From Candidatus Sifarchaeum subterraneum (GTDB lineage: Archaea; Asgardarchaeota; Sifarchaeia; Sifarchaeales; Sifarchaeaceae): a stretch of DNA of 8,789 nt. A program made the position numbers and the translations under genes. The stretch lies in the NCBI GenBank assembly GCA_016292335.1, contig JAECRX010000086.1, positions 1 through 8,789 of the forward strand. The letters are read 5' to 3'. This document shows, one piece after another, positions 1-5,035 of the stretch. Position 1 is the stretch's first letter. Each line of letters opens with the position of its first letter. Under the pieces are notes generated by a model, which ran no database searches, was not told the DNA's origin, and was given only the letters and a program-made list of their open reading frames with translations.

Positions 1-258
1 ATCGATTGATAGGATCGCGTTTTAAAATAAATTTTATTGTCAGCTCCATGTCCACTAATAGAATTGAAATCAACGGGGGAGAGAGAGAAAAAAATTATTA
101 GTTTATATCCTGGTAAATGTCGCGATTCATCTACCCCCTAAAGGGAGGAAGCATTCTCGCTCGAATTCTGTAAGTTTTATTTGAAACGATTTGAACGCGG
201 AAATAAATTCTCGAAAAATGAGTTTGTGGGATACAATCTATATTGTAGGTTCTTTACA
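1..258. other. Left-edge region without a convincing gene
   Basis: Apart from the transposon-end-like hairpin at 122-160, I see no supported gene. Two reading frames are open up to the window edge: plus strand 3-107, and minus strand from about 140 down to 1. Both are low in complexity and show no family motif or start. The sequence is AT-rich with a purine run near 80-95. It may be the flank of a mobile element. Confidence 0.4.
122..160 (+). mobile_element. Possible IS200/IS605-type right-end hairpin (remnant)
   Basis: The stretch begins GCGATTCATC, contains an imperfect hairpin (CCCCCT, loop AAA, then GGGAGG), and closes with TTCTCGC. As I recall them, right ends of archaeal tnpB elements often have this layout: GATTCATC, a C-rich/G-rich hairpin, then TTCTCGC. 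If so, the element would lie to the left, with its tnpB reading rightwards and ending before position 122. The 120 bases to the left show none of the TnpB C-terminal zinc ribbon or RuvC motif, so this is either a decayed end or an internally deleted non-autonomous copy. A chance hairpin cannot be excluded. Confidence 0.35.
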
Positions 259-366
259 TTACTTTTTCAAACGTTCAATTTCGTCCAGCAACGGTTGAGA
301 AGGGTACAAATTATTTATCTTTTTTCCATATCTTTATATGAACCGTGGTAGGTCCTTGATCTTAAG
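259..366 (-). pseudogene. Small coding-like remnant with an internal stop
   Basis: Just past the membrane-protein stop, the minus strand has a frame that reads LKIKDLPRFI, a TAA at 334-336, then RYGKKINNLYPSQPLLDEIE and a short lysine-rich end before TAA at 259-261. The composition resembles real protein (charged helix, PLLDEIERLKK tail). It has no start codon or ribosome site and is interrupted, so it is probably the tail of a decayed gene. I do not recognise the family. A chance open frame in AT-rich DNA is the main alternative. Confidence 0.25.
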
Positions 367-871
367 TCATTTGTTCGAAAAGATTCTTTACTTCAGGAAT
401 ACTGAAAATTATTGGAAAAAAAAAGATTTGCAAGATTAAAATGATAACAACACCGATTGAGATTCCTGTTATCAACTTTTGTTTATCGCTCAAACTCAAT
501 AGAAAAATATAGACAGCAGTTATTGTCATTAGTATATGATTCAATTGAGCTTGTAGCATGTATCCACTCCAACTAAAAATGAACAGTCCTCCAAATCCAA
601 AATACAACAACAATGGAGTAGCAATATTCATAAGAACTTTGTTTCGCATGAGTAAAGCAATGATAGTCAGAAATTGGGTTGGAGCACAGATGTTCAAGAA
701 AAACCAGTAGTAAACTGGAACACCAAGAAACACCAAGAAAACAAATGTCGAAAAGACTGCATTGATTAAGTTCAAAGTTATTAAAATCCACGTAAATTTA
801 TTCGATTGTAAAAATTCTTTCCAATTCATAAATACACTAGGCTTATGAACAGATTTTTCTATTTCTGTCAT
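362..871 (-). CDS. Five-helix membrane protein (3' part of a larger frame)
   Basis: The 169-residue product begins with a charged stretch (about residues 1-25) and then has five hydrophobic segments at roughly 27-49, 52-75, 83-103, 111-128 and 133-157, so it should be an integral membrane protein. I recognise no family or catalytic motif. The ATG at 871 has a GGAG 12 nt upstream (884-887), which fits the spacing at other starts in this window, so translation from here is possible. However, the same frame continues upstream without a stop to 1168 and encodes BtrH_N-like sequence (separate entry), and the charged helix runs straight through Met1. This part may therefore be the surviving 3' half of a longer gene, not a free-standing one. 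Confidence 0.55.
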   Translation of the reverse strand: MTEIEKSVHKPSVFMNWKEFLQSNKFTWILITLNLINAVFSTFVFLVFLGVPVYYWFFLNICAPTQFLTIIALLMRNKVLMNIATPLLLYFGFGGLFIFSWSGYMLQAQLNHILMTITAVYIFLLSLSDKQKLITGISIGVVIILILQIFFFPIIFSIPEVKNLFEQMT

Positions 872-1237
872 TTCTTCTTTTAACTCCTTTTCCAGTTTTA
901 AGAAGTTGATAGTTAGTTTAGAGTTTTCGATAAAGGATTTTTGAATTTTTTCAAAACTTATATCAGCGATGAAAACTGAATGCTCATCGTAACCGCAGGC
1001 TAAAACGTAATGAGCAGCAAAGTGAAACTTAATAGGAAAGTAATCTAGATAATAACTATCAAGTTTTAGTCCTGTGGGGATACCTGATTGTTTTTCAAGA
1101 ATATTTCCCCTAAAGTCTATGGCGAAAAAGAAGAAGCTTTCAATCCTCTTTATTGAGGGGGGTGTTTTTCAAGTTTCATGTCTTTCAAGAATCTTCCCTT
1201 TAGGACATACCTCAAGTAAGAGGATCTTATCATCCAT
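362..1237 (-). pseudogene. Broken gene: BtrH_N-like domain joined to a five-helix membrane domain
   Basis: One reading frame runs from an ATG at 1237 to the TAA at 362 (292 codons) and is interrupted once, by a TGA at 1169-1171. From about 1084 the frame encodes GIPTGLKLDSYYLDYF, then FHFAAHYVLACGYDE and VFIADIS. This closely resembles the second half of the BtrH_N (butirosin biosynthesis protein H, N-terminal) domain, which has a papain-like fold and in BtrH takes part in acyl transfer from a carrier protein. The first half of that domain, with its catalytic Cys and the usual glycine-rich GLGxGxGF segment, is absent; an FFFFAIDFRGN stretch only vaguely resembles the latter. From 1168 to 871 there is no ATG, GTG or TTG in frame, so this portion cannot be started on its own. 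The likely history is deletion and a nonsense mutation in a former BtrH-like membrane fusion, but a sequencing error at the TGA cannot be excluded. Confidence 0.55.
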
Positions 1238-1258
1238 TTGTTTTATTCAGAGTCAAAA

Positions 1259-1372
1259 TTAGAATCTGCAAAAGAAGTAAAATTGGCTTGGCCCTTGTTG
1301 TTGTTTTATTAATTTCTGTTTCTCTTTAACAAGATTGGGCAATTCCACAACTTTTATTTCTTCCCAACTCAT
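1259..1372 (-). CDS. Small hypothetical ORF coupled to its upstream neighbour
   Basis: The 37-residue frame starts with ATG at 1372 and overlaps the stop of the preceding small ORF in an ATGA arrangement typical of translational coupling. The product starts MSWEEIKVVELPNLVKEKQK, is rich in Lys, Glu and Gln, and ends FYFFCRF. After its TAA, the +1 frame continues with plausible protein (ADSNFDSE), and the original frame, after three stops, resumes at MDDKILLLEVCPKGKILER (ATG 1237). It may therefore be the 5' end of a gene broken by a frameshift. No family recognised. Confidence 0.35.
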   Translation of the reverse strand: MSWEEIKVVELPNLVKEKQKLIKQQQGPSQFYFFCRF

Positions 1373-1524
1373 GAGATATGAATCTTCCAACCCTCAAATT
1401 CTTTTTCAAGAATCTTAAGAGCTTTTTGTTTGATTTTTTCTTTTATCAATTCGTATTCCCGAAGTGTTTTTGGTTTGTCCATTTTCTCATTTTTAAGAGA
1501 AATAAAGAAATAGCCAGAAATCAT
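1369..1524 (-). CDS. Small basic coiled-coil-like protein
   Basis: A 51-residue frame starts at ATG 1524 with a clear GGAGG (1535-1539) 10 nt upstream. It begins MISGYFFISLKNEKMDKPKT and continues as a Lys/Glu-rich helix containing KQKALKILEKEFEGW. I recognise no family. A second coding-like frame (1493-1606) overlaps its first third in another phase, so the two may once have been one longer coiled-coil protein now split by a frameshift near 1500-1530. The ribosome site and the ATGA overlap with the next ORF support translation as it stands. Confidence 0.45.
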   Translation of the reverse strand: MISGYFFISLKNEKMDKPKTLREYELIKEKIKQKALKILEKEFEGWKIHIS

Positions 1525-1606
1525 CTGTTTCTCGCCTCCAATCTGTCAAATGCTGTACCTTTCTTTCAAGCCTCTTTATATGACGTTTTTGTTTTTCAAC
1601 TTTTGA
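1493..1606 (-). pseudogene. Coiled-coil-like open frame, likely 5' part of a broken gene
   Basis: This minus-strand frame reads SKVEKQKRHIKRLERKVQHL followed by TDWRRETDDFWLFLYFS and a TAA at 1493-1495. The heptad-like spacing of Leu and Val among Lys, Arg and Glu looks like a genuine coiled coil. Directly upstream, in frame, lie ATG GCG TAA (1607-1615), so the only ATG is cut off by a stop after two codons; an internal TTG is the only other start. The next small ORF (1524-1369) could be its continuation after a frameshift. No family recognised. Confidence 0.3.
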
Positions 1607-1623
1607 TTACGCCATATAGTTGT

Positions 1624-1637
1624 TATTTATATATATT
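1624..1637 (-). promoter_or_regulatory. Candidate archaeal TATA box for the small-ORF cluster
   Basis: On the minus strand the site reads AATATATATAAATA, preceded by purines (ATAGG) as in an archaeal BRE/TATA element. Transcription would start about 25 nt downstream, near 1605. That places the ATG at 1615 outside the transcript and leaves a leader of about 80 nt before the ATG at 1524. Confidence 0.4.
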
Positions 1638-1669
1638 CCTATTTTTTGTGCCCCGTCTATTTTAATGTC

Positions 1670-1768
1670 GCCTAACGTTTTTAGAGTATCTGAAGTCCAG
1701 CCGTAAGTCTGGATTGTTGAAAGTGCAACACATCGAAAGCCCGATACACTCTGTTATACGCCGTTGGC
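1670..1768 (-). other. attC-like structured recombination site (candidate)
   Basis: Read on the minus strand, the element opens with GCCAACG (1768-1762) and closes with CGTTAGGC (1677-1670). These pair with one bulged base, and the closing arm contains GTTAGGC, a perfect match to the attC R' core GTTRRRY. Inside, AGAGTGTATC (1752-1743) pairs with GATACTCT (1690-1683), leaving two extra bases on the first arm, as attC sites carry extrahelical bases on L''. The centre holds two small hairpins, CCAG/CTGG (1697-1712) and TGTTG/CAACA (1715-1730). The size (99 bp) fits attC sites. It begins 12 bases past the arsC stop in the gene-then-attC order of integron cassettes. Against it: R'' is imperfect, the outer spacers differ in length (9 versus 5), and no integrase gene or second attC is visible. 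It could instead be a structured 3' end or small RNA. Confidence 0.4.
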
Positions 1769-1780
1769 TCATTCATCTTC

Positions 1781-2203
1781 TCAACCAAATGTTTTCTCGA
1801 TCCAACCTCTAATTTCATCCCTTATACGTCTAAAACCACTCAATATTTCATCTTCGCTTCCTTCAAACTTGGAAGGATCTTCAAAACCTTTATGATAATA
1901 TTTCACTCCTCCAGGAAAGAAAGGGCATGTCTCCTTTGCCTGGTCACAAACCGTAACTACATAGCCAAAGTTCATTGCAAGAAATTCATCAACACTCTTT
2001 GAGCGATGTTCTGAAATGTCAATACCAATTTCTGCCATTACCTTAACAGCATAAGGGTTTACGCTCGATGGCTCAGTTCCTGCGCTATATACCTCATAAC
2101 GGTCATCATATAAAGCGCTTAACAGACCTTCTGCCATTTGAGACCGAGCCGAATTGTGAGTGCAAATAAACAAAACTTTTTCTTTGTTTGCATTAAATTT
2201 CAT
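1781..2203 (-). CDS. arsC: Arsenate reductase, thioredoxin-coupled (LMW-PTPase fold)
   Basis: The cytoplasmic enzyme reduces arsenate to arsenite, which can then be exported. The 140-residue protein is full length for this family. The P-loop CTHNSARS places the nucleophilic Cys at 14 and the anion-binding Arg at 20 (CX5R). The other redox cysteines are Cys86 and Cys93 in VTVCDQAKETCPFFPG. All three have the spacing of the S. aureus plasmid pI258 ArsC triad, where the disulfide is relayed and then reduced by thioredoxin. Asp109 in the DP motif is the expected general acid. The ATG at 2203 follows AGGTGAT (2210-2216) by 6 nt, a seven-base anti-SD match. No arsenic transporter, ArsR or thioredoxin gene is in view. 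The attC-like element lies just past its stop, so it could be a cassette-borne gene. A plain phosphatase role is unlikely given Cys86/Cys93. Confidence 0.93.
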   Translation of the reverse strand: MKFNANKEKVLFICTHNSARSQMAEGLLSALYDDRYEVYSAGTEPSSVNPYAVKVMAEIGIDISEHRSKSVDEFLAMNFGYVVTVCDQAKETCPFFPGGVKYYHKGFEDPSKFEGSEDEILSGFRRIRDEIRGWIEKTFG

Positions 2204-2377
2204 CAGTTCATCACCTATTACTATGATGTATAACGTACTGCGTATTTGGAAGTGATAAAAGCATTTGCAGGAGCTTAACGAATCGCAAACACGTTTTTAG
2301 GAGAGATGATGGACTTCCATTTTACTCTTTTCTTGTAGGATACATATTCATTTAAATACGTTTCATTACAACCCTAT
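2204..2377. other. Intergenic spacer between yyaL-family gene and arsC
   Basis: It contains no gene. The last bases before arsC hold its ribosome site. A partly palindromic TACGCAGTACGT (minus strand, about 2231-2242) lies upstream of arsC and could be an operator, but nothing ties it to a known regulator. GCTTAAC (plus strand, 2273-2279) matches an attC core consensus but has no pairing partner nearby, so I do not call a second attC. No strong terminator is visible after the yyaL-family stop. Confidence 0.4.
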
Positions 2378-4525
2378 TCAATTAGCTCCCGCTTTTGATA
2401 TATTCTTCACATTGAGCAATTCCAACATTTTATTTACGTCTGTTGTTGGCAGTTGGCAAGAATAGTTAAGACAGACATAAGCCGTTGCTTTGCCGTTGAT
2501 ACTCGATTGATATTTGGTAAACTCTGCAATGCGAAAGATATCAGGTGATTCCTGTTCTGTTGGGTTAAGAATCACTATCTTGTTGGGCAGAAATTGTGTT
2601 CTGAGGGCTTTTAACATATCTTTTGTGTCTTTTTCCTTTGAGTTACCAGCAATGACCACCTCGTAAGAAGGCCCTACCCCAAAATCCACTGCAACCATCA
2701 ATTGGGCATAAGCAGATGGTGATTGTTTGACAATACTTGAAAGAGCACGCCCAATTTTGACTGCCTTCTCATCGAAATCAGAGTTTGCTGTGATACGGCC
2801 CAAACGAAGCAAGTTCAGCATTGCTACAGAGTTGCTGGATGGAATTGCACCGTCATAAATCACTTTCGGGCGATGGAGAAGTTCCTCACCGTCGTCAGGC
2901 GTGAAATAAAATCCACCTCCCTCATCGTCCCAGAAATGTTTTAACAAATCATTATTCAGATCCAGGACATTTTGAAGGTAACTCACATCAAAGGTGGTTT
3001 CATACAGTTCTATCAATCCCCAAATCAAGAAAGCATAATCATTTACATTGGCGGATACTGCAGATTGACCATCTCGATAGCGATGCAAAAGCCGTCCATC
3101 TGGTTTGCGCATATTTTTAAGAATGAAATCCGTAGCACGTTTAGCGGCCTCCACATACTTCGGCTCATCAAAGACTTGTGCTCCTTTAGCTAACGCAGCG
3201 ATCATCAGACCATTCCAGTCAGTTAGAATTTTATCATCTTTATGAGGATGTATACGTTTTTCACGTATATAAAATAGTTTTTGCCGGATTTTTTCTATAC
3301 GCTTTCGCAGATCTTGCTCGGGTATTTCCAGGTCAAAGGCAATATCTGTAAGTGATTTTTTTAGATGCAAAATATTCGAACCGGTTCTCTTCCCAGTTAC
3401 TTCCTCTCTGAAATTGCCAGCCCTTTCAATGTTAAATACCTTAACGATTAAATCAGCTTCTTCTTTTTCGAGTATTTGGTGGATCTCTTTCACTGTCCAC
3501 AGATAAAATTTCCCTTCTTCACCTTCGCTGTCAGCATCCTCAGCAGAATAAAAACCACCTGTTGGTGCCGTCATAGCATGTAAAACATAGGTGAAAATCT
3601 CCTGTGCAGTCTTTCCATATTCCTCTTTTCCGGTTGCTTGATAAGCCTCCATGTAGGCCATTACCAACATAGCCTGGTCGTAGAGCATCTTTTCAAAATG
3701 TGGCACAAGCCATTTGGAATCGGTGGAATAGCGATGAAATCCAAGACCAATGTGGTCAAAAATGCCGCCAAGACGCATAGATTGAAGAGTTTTTTCAACC
3801 ATCCAAAGAGCTTTCTCATCACCTGTACGCTTCCAATAACGAAGCAAGAAAAGAAGGTTGTGAGGGGTCGGGAACTTTGGAGCGCTGGTAAAACCACCAT
3901 AATGTTCATCAAAGCGTTGGACAAGCGCTTCATACACAAGCTTCAGTATGTTTTCCTCCAGTTCTTCGCCTTGCGAATCATACGACACTTGCCTAAGTGC
4001 AGAGGTGATTTTATTGGCTGTGTCTAACACATCATCATGGCGTGACGTCCAAATCTCTTTGATACGGAGCACCAATTCCAGCATACCGATTTGTCCAAAA
4101 CGAGTTCTCTTCGGGAAATAGGTTCCCGCAAAGAAAGGTTTTTTGTCAGGTGTCATAATGATGGTGAGCGGCCATCCACCTCTACCTGTCATCATCTGGC
4201 AGACAGTCATATATATATGATCTATATCGGGGCGTTCCTCCCGATCCAATTTAATGGAAACAAAAACATCATTCATCAATTTAGCTACTTCTGGATCTTC
4301 AAAGGACTCATGCTCCATTACGTGACACCAGTGACAGGTAGAGTAACCAATGGATAGAAATATGGGTTTATTCTCCTTTCGAGCCTTCTCAAATGCTTCC
4401 GGCCCCCATGGATACCAATCTACTGGGTTGTATGCATGTTGAAGTAGATAGGGGCTTTTTTCGAATATAAGCCGATTGGGGCGTCTATTAGCCTTATTTG
4501 ATTCAGATTCATTAAACAATGCCAT
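2378..4525 (-). CDS. yyaL: YyaL/SSP411-family thioredoxin-domain protein (DUF255)
   Basis: This belongs to the widespread family containing B. subtilis YyaL and human SPATA20, whose biochemical role is still uncertain. Numbered from the upstream TTG (4537; 719 residues, usual family length), the N-terminal DUF255 domain covers about 20-180. It has the hallmark NRLIFEKSPYLLQHAYNPVD, then a thioredoxin-like STCHWCHVMEHESF with Cys68 and Cys71 (CxxC), LDREERPDID, GRGGWPL and FFAGTYFP. The remaining ~500 residues form an (alpha/alpha) toroid like N-acylglucosamine 2-epimerases and glycosidases. I chose the ATG at 4525 over the TTG at 4537, since neither has a well-placed SD; GAGGT lies only about 2 nt from the ATG, so the message may be near-leaderless from a TATA box at 4562-4569. 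No signal peptide is seen, so it is cytoplasmic. It precedes arsC by 174 bp on the same strand. A redox partnership with ArsC is possible but unsupported. Confidence 0.92.
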   Translation of the reverse strand: MALFNESESNKANRRPNRLIFEKSPYLLQHAYNPVDWYPWGPEAFEKARKENKPIFLSIGYSTCHWCHVMEHESFEDPEVAKLMNDVFVSIKLDREERPDIDHIYMTVCQMMTGRGGWPLTIIMTPDKKPFFAGTYFPKRTRFGQIGMLELVLRIKEIWTSRHDDVLDTANKITSALRQVSYDSQGEELEENILKLVYEALVQRFDEHYGGFTSAPKFPTPHNLLFLLRYWKRTGDEKALWMVEKTLQSMRLGGIFDHIGLGFHRYSTDSKWLVPHFEKMLYDQAMLVMAYMEAYQATGKEEYGKTAQEIFTYVLHAMTAPTGGFYSAEDADSEGEEGKFYLWTVKEIHQILEKEEADLIVKVFNIERAGNFREEVTGKRTGSNILHLKKSLTDIAFDLEIPEQDLRKRIEKIRQKLFYIREKRIHPHKDDKILTDWNGLMIAALAKGAQVFDEPKYVEAAKRATDFILKNMRKPDGRLLHRYRDGQSAVSANVNDYAFLIWGLIELYETTFDVSYLQNVLDLNNDLLKHFWDDEGGGFYFTPDDGEELLHRPKVIYDGAIPSSNSVAMLNLLRLGRITANSDFDEKAVKIGRALSSIVKQSPSAYAQLMVAVDFGVGPSYEVVIAGNSKEKDTKDMLKALRTQFLPNKIVILNPTEQESPDIFRIAEFTKYQSSINGKATAYVCLNYSCQLPTTDVNKMLELLNVKNISKAGAN

Positions 4526-4561
4526 AACCTCAAGCAATCATTATTATCGTAAGTGATCATA

Positions 4562-4569
4562 CTTTTATG
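4562..4569 (-). promoter_or_regulatory. Candidate TATA box upstream of the yyaL-family gene
   Basis: The minus-strand site CATAAAAG lies about 40 nt before the ATG at 4525. An archaeal start site 25 nt downstream would give a short leader of about 15 nt, consistent with the lack of a normal SD. Confidence 0.35.
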
Positions 4570-4574
4570 AGATT

Positions 4575-4603
4575 CATACTACCCTCTCGAGTAGGGTGGC
4601 ATG
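4575..4603. repeat. Imperfect hairpin upstream of the yyaL-family promoter
   Basis: The arms CATACTACCCT and AGGGTGGCATG pair over 11 positions with one mismatch and one wobble around a seven-base loop, CTCTCGAG being at the apex. It sits just upstream of the candidate TATA box of the yyaL-family gene. It could be an operator or the far end of the mrfBA transcript. There is no U-run, so it is a poor intrinsic terminator in either direction. Confidence 0.35.
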
Positions 4604-5035
4604 CATCTTCAATTCATCTAAGTCAAGGAGGGCGATTTAATAAACTTGTTTATATCCGCAATAGTGTTTATATCATTCTAATTTGGACGTATGTGCGGCA
4701 TCTGTATTTGGTTGTATTCCATTGAATACTGATATTTCAATGTAATTTCTAGGCATCACATTAGATGTAGAGTTGATGTCATTAATCTGCATCCGAGTTG
4801 TTTAGACCACGATCTAGAATCCCACACAACTTTCACTCGACATCAACAAATATCCATCAACCAATTAAAGATGAGACTGTTGATGTTATGTTTGTATTTT
4901 TATCCGAGAAGAAAAGAAATTCGTTAAAGACGCTTAAATGTCCTATATCAAGAATAAAATACGCGGTTACATTATTTCCTTGTGTAGTTGCATTATATGG
5001 CAGTATAGTTGCACTTCATGCTTGTATTCACAATT
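4604..5035. other. Gene-free spacer between the helicase and the yyaL-family gene
   Basis: No convincing gene is present. Two overlapping plus-strand frames near 4798-5186 lack ribosome sites and family motifs, and one overlaps the helicase 3' end in antisense. The sequence is AT-rich, with several TTTATAT or ATTTTAT stretches that could serve as promoters. An eight-base direct repeat, TAGTTGCA, occurs at 4985-4992 and 5006-5013, with starts 21 bp apart (about two helical turns). This would suit a dimeric DNA-binding protein, just past the helicase stop. Confidence 0.4.

Noticed and set aside
1169..1171. In-frame TGA as a selenocysteine or recoded codon
   Set aside because: The context (HET-stop-KTPP) does not resemble any selenoprotein site, no SECIS-like hairpin was noticed, and the surrounding gene shows other signs of decay. 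A nonsense mutation is simpler.
1074..1665. Plus-strand open frames of 62 and 95 residues
   Set aside because: They are antisense to the better-supported minus-strand frames, rich in Phe and Ser from T-rich DNA, and lack ribosome sites.
2273..2279. GCTTAAC as a second attC core flanking arsC
   Set aside because: It matches the seven-base consensus, but I found no pairing arm within 120 bases, and such short matches are expected by chance.
3638..4357. Open frames on both strands inside the yyaL-family gene
   Set aside because: They are out-of-frame shadows of a strongly recognisable protein.
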